From positions 59,535 through 123,534 of the forward strand of contig RFZJ01000002.1 in the NCBI GenBank assembly GCA_009920765.1: 64,000 bases of DNA. The letters are read 5' to 3'. The notes beneath the pieces are model-generated. The model was not told the DNA's origin, ran no database searches, and saw only the letters and a program-made list of their open reading frames with translations. Below, one piece after another: positions 9,167 to 17,042 of this stretch (position 1 is the stretch's first letter; every line of letters starts with the position of its first letter). The DNA comes from Planctomycetota bacterium (GTDB lineage: Bacteria; Planctomycetota; Planctomycetia; Gemmatales; Gemmataceae). A program made the translations under genes and the position numbers.

Positions 9167-10333
9167 TTAAAGGACACCGAGTATAAGCTCAGTAAGTAAT
9201 TGATCGAGTTTTTCATATGGAAGTTTTCTCGATGCAAGTGCGTTAGGATCAAAGCTCATTGCTTTAAGCTTGGTGGCAGCTTCTGGAGTGAACTTTGAAA
9301 TGGAGCCTTGCAAGTTTTTGGATGCCCCGTGGACTTCCTTAAGAATGCTCTGGATCTCTTTGTTTTCGTTAAACTGTTTGACTTTTTCCTGCATTATTTT
9401 GTAAGTTCGAAGATTTCGGTCTACGAAATCCCAGGGGTTGGATTCAGTACGATAAGGATGACAATCAAACCCGATTGTTCCGGAGTACTTGTGGTCGATT
9501 AGAAGTTTCGTTGTGAAGAATGCTTCTTTAAGATCGTCGCTACCAAAAGTAAGGTCTTGATCGAACCGCAAAGGCTTTTGTCCATTGAGATGAACATCCA
9601 AAAGTTTGCCAGCATCAAGAGCTTGAGCAAATTCATGGTATGGATTCAACCCTGCCATTTTGATATGGGCTGTTTCAGGGTTTATGCCGCACATATCCGG
9701 GTGATCGAGGGTGTTGATGAATGCAAGAACACTTCCGACTGTGGGCAGGTACAAATCACCACGGGGTTCGTTTGGTTTTGGTTCAAGGCTGAATTTGATC
9801 TTATATCCTTGACTTCGAACATAATTACAAAGGAAGTTTAATGATTCTCTAAACCATTTGAATGCCTCGATGGGATCTTTGCTGGCATCAACTTCAACGC
9901 CTTCACGGCCCCCCCAGAAGACAAATATTTCAGAACCCAATTCATTTGCAATATCGATGCAACGCATGACTTTCTGGGTTGCAAAAAGCCTTACTGCAGG
10001 ATCAGTGCTGGTGAAAGCACCATCCTTGAAAATGGGATGATAAAAATTGTTGGTCGTTGCCATGGTTGCTTTGATATTGTTGTCAGCCATGCATTTTTTA
10101 ATGTCTGCAACAATCGAGTCGCTTTGCGCAGCAGAAGAGCCGAAGGGAATGATATCGTTGTCATGGAACTCAAACCCGTAGCAATTCCTATCCGCAAGCC
10201 CCTTGATGCAATCCAGAGCAGAAATCTCGGGACGAGTTTGATCGCCAAAAGGGTCTCGCCCCCGGTTTTGAAGGCACCAAATACCAAAAGCGAATTTGTC
10301 TTCTTTTACAGGAGCATAAAAATGTGATGACAT
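9167..10333 (-). CDS. xylA: Xylose isomerase (actinobacterial/class I type)
   Basis: 388 residues, the length of class I xylose isomerases. It converts D-xylose to D-xylulose and usually D-glucose to D-fructose. Active-site residues known from Streptomyces enzymes are visible: catalytic His/Asp in FEFHDNDIIPFG, the Lys in LEPKPNEPRGD, metal ligands Glu and His in NPETAHIKMAGLN, the Asp residues in DVHLNGQ and FDQDLTFG, and the final Asp in GFDCHPYRTES. The ATG at 10333 has AAAGGA 8 bases upstream. No xylulokinase or xylose transporter is next to it; its neighbours are DJ-1/PfpI upstream and rhodanese downstream. A tkt/rpe/rpiA set lies 36 kb away and could take up xylulose 5-phosphate. Confidence 0.95.
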   Translation of the reverse strand: MSSHFYAPVKEDKFAFGIWCLQNRGRDPFGDQTRPEISALDCIKGLADRNCYGFEFHDNDIIPFGSSAAQSDSIVADIKKCMADNNIKATMATTNNFYHPIFKDGAFTSTDPAVRLFATQKVMRCIDIANELGSEIFVFWGGREGVEVDASKDPIEAFKWFRESLNFLCNYVRSQGYKIKFSLEPKPNEPRGDLYLPTVGSVLAFINTLDHPDMCGINPETAHIKMAGLNPYHEFAQALDAGKLLDVHLNGQKPLRFDQDLTFGSDDLKEAFFTTKLLIDHKYSGTIGFDCHPYRTESNPWDFVDRNLRTYKIMQEKVKQFNENKEIQSILKEVHGASKNLQGSISKFTPEAATKLKAMSFDPNALASRKLPYEKLDQLLTELILGVL

Positions 10334-10377
10334 GAAACTATCCTTTCCAAAAAAATTAAGTTTTAAATAATCAATGA

Positions 10378-10926
10378 TTACTTGTTGCCGGCTTTTAAGC
10401 TCTTGGCTTGAGTTAATACCTCAAAAATCGTGGTCATGAAAACCGGTAGGTCATCGGGTTTCCTGCTGGTAACTAGATTGCCATCCCGAATTACCGCTGC
10501 ATCAACATAATTAGCGCCTGCGTTGATTACATCGTCTTTAATTGCAAAGAAGCAGGTCGCTTTCTTACCTTTTAAAGCTTGAGTAGAGCATAAAACCCAA
10601 GGGCCATGGCAGATGGCGGCAATCATTTTTCCTTGCTCTGCCATCACACTAACCAACTTGATCATGGCTTCGGATCTTCGGATGAAATCGGGTGCGAACC
10701 CACCAGGGATGATCACACCATCATAATCCGAGGGGTTGATATCCCGTGCGGCAACTTCACTTTTTGCAGGATACCCTAGTTTGCTTGGGTAGGAGTGGTT
10801 TGCCTCTGGGCCGACCATTACTACTTCCGCCCCTGCTTCTTTAAGCCTGTAGTAGGGGTACCATACTTCCATTTCCTGATATTGTTGTTCCAATAGAACA
10901 AGTATTTTCTTTCCCTGAAGGTTCAT
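10378..10926 (-). CDS. DJ-1/PfpI family protein (class I glutamine amidotransferase-like)
   Basis: 182 residues of the DJ-1/PfpI superfamily. The N-terminus KKILVLLEQQYQEMEVWYP starts the flavodoxin-like fold, YDGVIIPGGFAPD is the conserved loop, and AAICHGPWVLCS holds the nucleophile-elbow cysteine followed by His. Family members include proteases, glyoxalases (deglycases) and chaperones, and the sequence alone does not choose between them. A strong ribosome site (AGAGGAG) precedes the ATG at 10926. It lies 77 bases after the epimerase gene and 44 bases before xylA. A role in handling reactive carbonyls from sugars is plausible given xylA but unproven. Confidence 0.9.
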   Translation of the reverse strand: MNLQGKKILVLLEQQYQEMEVWYPYYRLKEAGAEVVMVGPEANHSYPSKLGYPAKSEVAARDINPSDYDGVIIPGGFAPDFIRRSEAMIKLVSVMAEQGKMIAAICHGPWVLCSTQALKGKKATCFFAIKDDVINAGANYVDAAVIRDGNLVTSRKPDDLPVFMTTIFEVLTQAKSLKAGNK

Positions 10927-11003
10927 GCAAACTCCTCTTAAAATCTAATTCAGCTAATCTAACTTTATTAATAATGATCGCAAAGAGTATTCTTGATTGA
11001 TTT

Positions 11004-12014
11004 TTAGGATTTGTTTTTGTACCAATTAAGCGTTTCAGCCATGGCATCATCAAAACTTTTGGCTGGGGTATAGCCCAGGATTCGTTTTGCTTTTTCAATA
11101 CTGAAATCGAGGTTTAGGCCAAGGAATTTGATGTTGGCCCTGGTTACTTTTGGGGCCTGCAGGGCGCCACTTTTTAGAGCCTTCTTTTCCATGGTGCTTG
11201 CAATCAATTTAGCAAGCCAAAGTGGAACAGGGATGAAAAATGGTGTGGGCAGATTCATACCCTTGGCAATGGCTGTGATAAATCGCTTCTTGCTTACTTT
11301 CTCACCATCGGTAAGGTTGAATACTTGGCCTACTGCGTTGGGGTTATCAATTGCCAAAAACGCAGCTTGCACCAGATTTCCCACAAAAATATTATTCATT
11401 GCGTAACCACTGCTACCTATATATTTCACTTCCTTTGTTTTAAGTTTTTCCATCAGCCTTGGCAGAACAGTTCGGTCCCTTGGGCCATAAATAAACCCGG
11501 GTCTTAAAACCACGATGGGGTAGCCTTTTTCCCTGTGATACTTCAGCGCCAGTTTTTCAGATTCAACCTTTGATTGAGTATAACCATCGAAATGCTGATC
11601 TGGCGGTGGGGTGGATTCATCGGTTTGATGGTGGTGCCTGGCTTCGTAAACCCCCAAGCTGCTGAAATGAACAAATTTGTAAAGCTGGGTGGGGTCAATA
11701 GAATCGAGAAGTTTTCGAAGGCCTTCGACATTCACCTGCCTGTAGGAATCAACAGTGCCCCAGTCGCCAACCTTGGCTGCACAATGAAATACCGTATCTA
11801 CTCCTTGGGTTGCTTCTTTTGGTAGATTTTTGTCTTGTAAATCCCCCCGGATTACCTCAACACCGAGTTTTTCCAGAAAAGAACCATCCGATCCCGAACG
11901 AATTAGCGCTTTAACCTTGTAACCTCTTTTAACACAAGCTTCTGCAAGGCTGCTGCCAACCAAACCCCCGGCGCCAGTAATTAGGCAAGTGTGATTGTTC
12001 ATAATTAAACCCAT
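11004..12014 (-). CDS. NAD(P)-dependent epimerase/dehydratase (extended SDR)
   Basis: 336 residues of the extended short-chain dehydrogenase family, close to the 3-beta-hydroxysteroid dehydrogenase/NAD-dependent epimerase branch. The nucleotide-binding glycine motif TGAGGLVGS is near the N-terminus, FHCAAKVGDWG and the serine-containing HFSSLGVYE follow, and the catalytic Y-x3-K is YTQSKVESEK. The C-terminal part (FNLTDGEKVSKKRFITAIAKG) resembles nucleoside-sugar epimerases and sterol/hopanoid dehydrogenases. Substrate unknown. Either the ATG at 12014 or the one at 12002 could start translation; neither has a strong ribosome site. First gene of a five-gene minus-strand run. Confidence 0.88.
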   Translation of the reverse strand: MGLIMNNHTCLITGAGGLVGSSLAEACVKRGYKVKALIRSGSDGSFLEKLGVEVIRGDLQDKNLPKEATQGVDTVFHCAAKVGDWGTVDSYRQVNVEGLRKLLDSIDPTQLYKFVHFSSLGVYEARHHHQTDESTPPPDQHFDGYTQSKVESEKLALKYHREKGYPIVVLRPGFIYGPRDRTVLPRLMEKLKTKEVKYIGSSGYAMNNIFVGNLVQAAFLAIDNPNAVGQVFNLTDGEKVSKKRFITAIAKGMNLPTPFFIPVPLWLAKLIASTMEKKALKSGALQAPKVTRANIKFLGLNLDFSIEKAKRILGYTPAKSFDDAMAETLNWYKNKS

Positions 12015-12189
12015 TCAAATTGTGTATGTTTTCATAATAGTGGTATCTTTCAAAAGATCGCTATCTTCATTTTTATGAGATAAAGGGCATTAATGTGCCT
12101 ATCTTTGCAAATAATTTCAAAAATCAGATTTTTTGAACTATTACTAAAGCTGAAAACATCTTTGGCCGATAGAGTTTATTCAATTCATA

Positions 12190-12218
12190 TTGACACTTCA
12201 TTCAAGTTACTTTATTGA
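12190..12218 (+). promoter_or_regulatory. Sigma70-like promoter for the bamA-like gene
   Basis: TTGACA at 12190-12195, a 17-base spacer, and TATTGA at 12213-12218. The -35 hexamer is perfect and the -10 is moderate. Transcription would start near 12225 and leave a ~40-base leader before the ATG at 12265. Confidence 0.55.
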
Positions 12219-12264
12219 ACCCCCCGCCTTGCGAAATACCCTATACCCATTCAAGGGTTTGTTC

Positions 12265-14625
12265 ATGCTGGTACGATATAGAAATAAACTGAGTCTTATT
12301 CATCCGCTCTTTGCAGCGGTGTTCATTTGCTTATTCCTAAGCAATCTTCAGGCACAACAACCAGCCTCCACAGGTAAGTTGATGATTGCAGATGTGATTG
12401 TTCAGGGTAACCGGGTGGTTGCAACTCAGGCAATAACATCACAATTAGCCACCAAACCGGGTAAGGAATATCAGCCAAATGTAATTCAAGATGATGTGCG
12501 CAAATTAATGGCAACTAAGCAGTTCGCTCATATTGATCCAAGAATTGAAAGCCTCCCTGATGGTAAGGTAAACATCTTTTTCCTGGTAAAAGAATTTCCA
12601 AGCGTTGTTCAAAACGTTACATACCTGGGTGCTAAGCACCTTACTGAAGAAGAGCTTGGCCAGTTGAGCTTGGTTTCAAAAGGAAAGCCCTTAAGTCCTA
12701 TCACCAATAAACTCGCATGTCAGGCGATTGTTCGAAGATACAATGAGCAAGGCCGTCCCTTTGCTAGTTGCGATTTGCTTAAAGGTGGCGATTCTGCTGA
12801 TAAAGAAGTGATATTTAATATTACAGAGGGTCCGCTAGTCAAAGTTCGGTCTGTGGACTTTAAAGGTCAACAATTTGTCAGGGGCGCGGTGCTTGCAACC
12901 CATATTCAAACCTCCAAGAAGTTCATGGGTTTATTTGGCGGCACCTACAACAGTGCGATGGCAGATGCTGATGCTGTCAAACTTGAAGAATATTATAAAT
13001 CATTCGGGTTTCTGGATGTGCATGTTTCCCGGGAATTGGTTTGGACTCCCGATGGCAAGGAAGTTGATCTTATTTTCCATATTAAAGAAGGTATTCGTTA
13101 TCAAGTTCAGGGGACTCCCCAAGTTGTAAACCTTAAATCCATGCCAGCAGAGCAAATTGAGCAGTTGAGCAAGATTAAAGGTGGCGAATACTTTAACGAA
13201 AATAAAATCAACGAAGATAAGAAGTTGATGGAAGATTATGTAGGTTACTCTGGGCGAGAAATGCGCTTAAACCCGGTACCTGTGTTTTCCCCGGATGTTC
13301 CAGGCTTGGTTCGAATTCAATATGAAGCATTTGAAAGGCCCCCTGCCCGTGTTGGACAAGTTTTTGTCGTGGGTAATGAACGAACAAAGCAAAATGTAAT
13401 TCTTCGCCAAGTACCTTTGTTCCCAGGTCAGATTCTGACTTATCCAGATTTAAGATTGGCAGAGAAGAATCTTGCACGACTGAATATTTTTGAATCCTCA
13501 CCCGATGGCTCTGTCCGTCCGACGGTGACTGTATTAGATCCAGACCTTGAATCTGAATTTAAAGATTTGTTGGTTACAGTTCAGGAAGCCAGCACTGGCA
13601 GTCTTCTCTTTGGTGTGGGCGTTAACTCGGATGCGGGTATGAATGGTAGCATTGTTCTTAATGAGCGAAACTTTGACATCACAAGAATTCCTACAAGCCT
13701 TGATGATTTGATGAGTGGCGGTGCATTTAGAGGTGCAGGTCAGGAATTCCGTTTGGAAGCTGTTCCGGGTACCCAGTTGCAGCGCTACACCGCCAGTTTC
13801 CGTGAACCATTCCTGTTCGATTCTTTGTTTAGTTTTGGCGCAAGTGGATATTATTACACACGCAGATTTGATGAGTATGATGAAACCCGCGCTGGCGGTA
13901 GGTTTACCTTGGGCAGGAAATTGAATCAGTATTGGAATGCAAATGCCAGTTTGAGAATTGAAGATGTTGGCGTTTACCGGGTTCCTGCTGGTGCGCCTTC
14001 TGATTATACTTCGGTTGAGGGTCAGAACTTCTTGCTCGGCTTACGGGCTAATGTTACCAGAGATTCCAGAGATTCCTATTTGCGGGCAACAGAGGGTAGC
14101 ATCTTGGATTTATCATTTGAGCAAGCTTTTGGCGCTTATAACTTCCCCTTGGTCTCAGTGGAAATGAATAAATACATCACCATGTATCAGCGTGCTGATG
14201 GTAGCGGTCGCCATGTAATGGCGCTTCGTTCTCAGTTCTCCTGGGCGGGTGATGAGACTCCTGTTTATGAACGATATTTTGCTGGTGGTTTTAGATCGAT
14301 GCGCGGTTTTCAGTTCAGAGGTGTTAGCCCGAATACCAACGGTTATATGGTCGGCGGCGACTTCATGTTCCTTAACTCCATGGAGTATCAGGTTCCTCTA
14401 AAGGCGAACGATCAAATTTTCATGGTTGGGTTTGTCGACAGTGGTACGGTTGAATCCAACATTAGTAAAATTACTGATTACAGGGTGTCTGCTGGTGCTG
14501 GTTTAAGGTTTGTTGTTCCCATGTTGGGGCCTACCCCGATTGCTTTGGATTTTGGTTTCCCAATCGTCAAGGCAGATACGGACCGAACGCAACTCTTTAG
14601 TTTCTGGATGGGTTTCTTCCGCTAA
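12265..14625 (+). CDS. bamA: BamA-like Omp85 outer-membrane assembly protein
   Basis: 786 residues. A signal peptide (LSLIHPLFAAVFICLFLSNLQAQ) is followed by several POTRA-like repeats (MIADVIVQGNRVV, VQNVTYLGAKHL, VKVRSVDFKGQQF, VGQVFVVGNERTKQNVILRQ) and a C-terminal Omp85 barrel from about residue 430. The Omp85 loop-6 signature is present as FAGGFRSMRGFQFRG. It should insert beta-barrel proteins in the outer membrane, such as the predicted barrel at 62.5-63.8 kb. The last residues are FWMGFFR, so the protein does not end in the usual aromatic residue. The frame is open to a TTG at 12190, but that TTG is part of a promoter -35 box, so the ATG at 12265 is chosen. A terminator lies just downstream. 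Confidence 0.92.
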   Translation: MLVRYRNKLSLIHPLFAAVFICLFLSNLQAQQPASTGKLMIADVIVQGNRVVATQAITSQLATKPGKEYQPNVIQDDVRKLMATKQFAHIDPRIESLPDGKVNIFFLVKEFPSVVQNVTYLGAKHLTEEELGQLSLVSKGKPLSPITNKLACQAIVRRYNEQGRPFASCDLLKGGDSADKEVIFNITEGPLVKVRSVDFKGQQFVRGAVLATHIQTSKKFMGLFGGTYNSAMADADAVKLEEYYKSFGFLDVHVSRELVWTPDGKEVDLIFHIKEGIRYQVQGTPQVVNLKSMPAEQIEQLSKIKGGEYFNENKINEDKKLMEDYVGYSGREMRLNPVPVFSPDVPGLVRIQYEAFERPPARVGQVFVVGNERTKQNVILRQVPLFPGQILTYPDLRLAEKNLARLNIFESSPDGSVRPTVTVLDPDLESEFKDLLVTVQEASTGSLLFGVGVNSDAGMNGSIVLNERNFDITRIPTSLDDLMSGGAFRGAGQEFRLEAVPGTQLQRYTASFREPFLFDSLFSFGASGYYYTRRFDEYDETRAGGRFTLGRKLNQYWNANASLRIEDVGVYRVPAGAPSDYTSVEGQNFLLGLRANVTRDSRDSYLRATEGSILDLSFEQAFGAYNFPLVSVEMNKYITMYQRADGSGRHVMALRSQFSWAGDETPVYERYFAGGFRSMRGFQFRGVSPNTNGYMVGGDFMFLNSMEYQVPLKANDQIFMVGFVDSGTVESNISKITDYRVSAGAGLRFVVPMLGPTPIALDFGFPIVKADTDRTQLFSFWMGFFR

Positions 14626-14644
14626 TCGTTTGACCAATTCAATG

Positions 14645-14698
14645 CGGCATCCAAAAAATGAGGCCTAGCCTCGGGGGGTTGGATGCCGTTATTTTTTT
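14645..14698 (+). terminator. Two-tier hairpin terminator after bamA
   Basis: Outer stem CGGCATCC (14645-14652) pairs with GGATGCCG (14681-14688); an inner stem GAGGC/GCCTC lies at 14660-14672. Eight T's follow from 14692. Its position 20 bases after the bamA stop, at the convergent end of the next gene, fits intrinsic termination. Confidence 0.85.
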
Positions 14699-15069
14699 TC
14701 TTCGATTATTACTTCTTCTTTAATAACTTCTATTACTTCCGAATAAGTTTGATTAAAAGATTTGAAACCTAACTCAGTGGGTGAGAAGTTTCCTGTTCGT
14801 GAATCCATGAACGGATAAGACATACCGTTGTAAAGATAAAAAGAACCATGGGGTGAATAAACGACTCGTGGCTTGAAGCTGCCTAATCTGTCGACTGCCA
14901 GATTTTGCCAATGACTGTAGGCACTTTCTTTGGGATAGAAAACCATTTTTTCTGGTGCTGGCGGATCAGCAAAAAGGATAGCGGGGGTAGGTCTTCCAGG
15001 AATACCTTCCACAATATTTTGATTTGCACTGATAAGATTAAAAGCAATAATTAAAGAAGAAAGTTCCAT
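14689..15069 (-). CDS. Small exported protein of unknown function
   Basis: 126 residues from the ATG at 15069, which has AAGGG about 9 bases upstream; a TTG at 15111 would add 14 residues before the hydrophobic start. The N-terminus MELSSLIIAFNLISANQ looks like a short signal peptide. The mature part has a Pro-rich stretch (GIPGRPTPAILFADPPAPEK), several aromatic residues (YSPHGSFYLYNGMSYPF) and a charged tail VIKEEVIIEEKK. No family recognised. The stop codon lies at the foot of the bamA terminator hairpin. It stands alone between bamA and ilvD. Confidence 0.65.
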   Translation of the reverse strand: MELSSLIIAFNLISANQNIVEGIPGRPTPAILFADPPAPEKMVFYPKESAYSHWQNLAVDRLGSFKPRVVYSPHGSFYLYNGMSYPFMDSRTGNFSPTELGFKSFNQTYSEVIEVIKEEVIIEEKK

Positions 15070-15137
15070 TGAAGCATCCCTTGTTAAAAGTACAAGAGTG
15101 CAGTATCCCAAACCTATTGATAAAGAAGAAACAAAAA

Positions 15138-15173
15138 GACCCGGAAAGACTAAAGTGCCTATGTTTCCGGGTC
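15138..15173 (-). terminator. Intrinsic terminator after ilvD
   Basis: Perfect 10-bp inverted repeat GACCCGGAAA (15138-15147) and TTTCCGGGTC (15164-15173) with a 16-base loop. On the minus strand TTTTTGTTTC follows directly. It sits 47 bases past the ilvD stop and before the start of the next minus-strand gene. Confidence 0.85.
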
Positions 15174-15220
15174 GATTTAATCGTTATAACTGGACTATTG
15201 CCAAGCCAATTATTTCATGA

Positions 15221-16906
15221 TTAATATGTAACCGCGCCTTCCGACGCCGATTTTACACATTTCGCATATTTAGCTAGCACTCCTGCTTTTTCCCTTGGTG
15301 CAGGGGCTTTCCATGCAGCTTTTCTTTTTTGTAGCTCTGCATCATCCAAGTGAACTTTCAACATCTTAGCTTCTGCGTCGATAGTGATGGTTTCGCCTGT
15401 TTTTACCAGTGCGATTGGCCCACCCACCCAGGCTTCGGGAGAAACATGGCCCACAACTAAACCGTGTGTGCCACCTGAAAAGCGGCCATCGGTGATAAGA
15501 CCTATGCTCTCACCGAGCCCTTGGCCAACCAATGCCGCAGTGACAGAAAGCATTTCGCGCATGCCAGGTCCACCCACTGGGCCTTCACCGCGGATCACCA
15601 CAACATCCCCTGCCTTGATCAAACGATCTTGAATCGCATGGAAGCAGGCTTCCTCACCATCAAATACCTTTGCAGGCCCTGTTATTTTGCTGCTTTTTAA
15701 TCCAGCAATCTTGGCGACAGCACCATCTGGTGCAAGGTTGCCATGAAGCACAACAATATGCCCTGAAGCATGCAAGGGTTTGTTTAAAGGCCTGACAACA
15801 TCTTGCTTTGGATTTTTATAAACGGTATCAACATCCTTTAGATTTTCTGCAAGGGTTTTTCCTGTGCAAGTGATGCAGTCACCATGCAGGAAACCAGCAT
15901 CTAATAATGCTTTAAGAACTGGAGGAGTTCCTCCAACCTTGTGCAGATCATGCATAACGTATCTGCCACCTGGCTTCAAATCTGCAAGGTGGGGAACTTT
16001 TGCCCCGATACGATCAAAATCTGCAAGCGTCCAATCCACCTGAGCTTCTTTTGCAATTGCCATTAAATGTAAAAGTGCATTGGTGCTGCCACCCAGTGCC
16101 AAAACGAAAGTGTATGCGTTTTCAAGCGATTTACGGGTGATGATGTCTCTTGGGCGAATGTTATCTTTCACTAATTGAACCACTTGTTTGCCTGCTAAAA
16201 AGGCTTCTCTTTCTTTGGCTGCACTTACTGCGGGGTTGCTTGCCCCATAAGGAAGCGAAAGCCCCATGGCTTCGATCGCAGAACTCATTGTGTTGGCAGT
16301 GTACATGCCGCCACAAGAACCCGCACCGGGGCAAGCTTCACATTCAATTTTATGTACACCTTTTTTATCCAAGGTTCCTGCTTGATTCCTACCCACAGCT
16401 TCAAAAATTGAAACGATGTCGATATCTTCACCTGCGGGCCCGATGCCGGGTAGGATGCTCCCGCCATAAATGAAAATACTCGGGATGTTTAGCCTAGCCA
16501 TAGCCATGACGCAGCCGGGCATATTTTTGTCGCAACCACCAACCGCTATTAAGCCGTCATGGTTCATGCCGGCGCTGACCACTTCGAGGCTATCAGCGAT
16601 GACCTCGCGTGAAACCAGGCTATAACGCATGCCTTGGTGTCCCATCATAATGCCATCAGAGGCGGTGGGCGCTCCGTAAATTTGTGGTACCCCTCCGCCC
16701 GCTCGAATACCTTCGATCCCTTTTCGAGCAAGCCTATCAAGGTGGGCGTTACATGGAGTAATATCGCTGAAAAGTGAAGCCACGCCGATCATGGGCCGGT
16801 CGAAGTCATCATCATGAAAACCAACAGCACGAAGCATGGCGCGGTTGGGCGCTCTTCCAATACCCTCGGTTGTAGTTAAACTGGTTTTGTTGTTCTTGGA
16901 TGCCAT
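15221..16906 (-). CDS. ilvD: Dihydroxy-acid dehydratase
   Basis: 561 residues, normal for IlvD. It dehydrates 2,3-dihydroxy-isovalerate and -methylvalerate to the 2-oxo acids of valine, isoleucine and leucine synthesis. The iron-sulfur cysteines are in [29 protein letters not shown] and [10 protein letters not shown]. The C-terminal IlvD/Edd signature ([14 protein letters not shown]) is intact. The ATG at 16906 has GGAG 8 bases upstream, so it is preferred over the ATG at 16990, which adds 28 hydrophobic residues unlike the family. No other branched-chain genes are adjacent. It has its own terminator at 15138-15173, so it is probably monocistronic. Confidence 0.96.
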   Translation of the reverse strand: MASKNNKTSLTTTEGIGRAPNRAMLRAVGFHDDDFDRPMIGVASLFSDITPCNAHLDRLARKGIEGIRAGGGVPQIYGAPTASDGIMMGHQGMRYSLVSREVIADSLEVVSAGMNHDGLIAVGGCDKNMPGCVMAMARLNIPSIFIYGGSILPGIGPAGEDIDIVSIFEAVGRNQAGTLDKKGVHKIECEACPGAGSCGGMYTANTMSSAIEAMGLSLPYGASNPAVSAAKEREAFLAGKQVVQLVKDNIRPRDIITRKSLENAYTFVLALGGSTNALLHLMAIAKEAQVDWTLADFDRIGAKVPHLADLKPGGRYVMHDLHKVGGTPPVLKALLDAGFLHGDCITCTGKTLAENLKDVDTVYKNPKQDVVRPLNKPLHASGHIVVLHGNLAPDGAVAKIAGLKSSKITGPAKVFDGEEACFHAIQDRLIKAGDVVVIRGEGPVGGPGMREMLSVTAALVGQGLGESIGLITDGRFSGGTHGLVVGHVSPEAWVGGPIALVKTGETITIDAEAKMLKVHLDDAELQKRKAAWKAPAPREKAGVLAKYAKCVKSASEGAVTY

Positions 16907-17042
16907 GACAGAATCTCCGGCAGGGTTAAATAATGGTGGCCTTATGAAAACATTGAGAAATAATCCAAGGTTACCCCTGAAAATTCTCATAGATATGTTT
17001 TATGAATAAAAGAAAGGAAAGGATGAAGAATATTTTGAAGAA

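Noticed and set aside
12190..12264. TTG at 12190 as the bamA start
   Set aside because: The TTG is part of a TTGACA promoter box with a correctly spaced -10, and the signal peptide begins at 12265.
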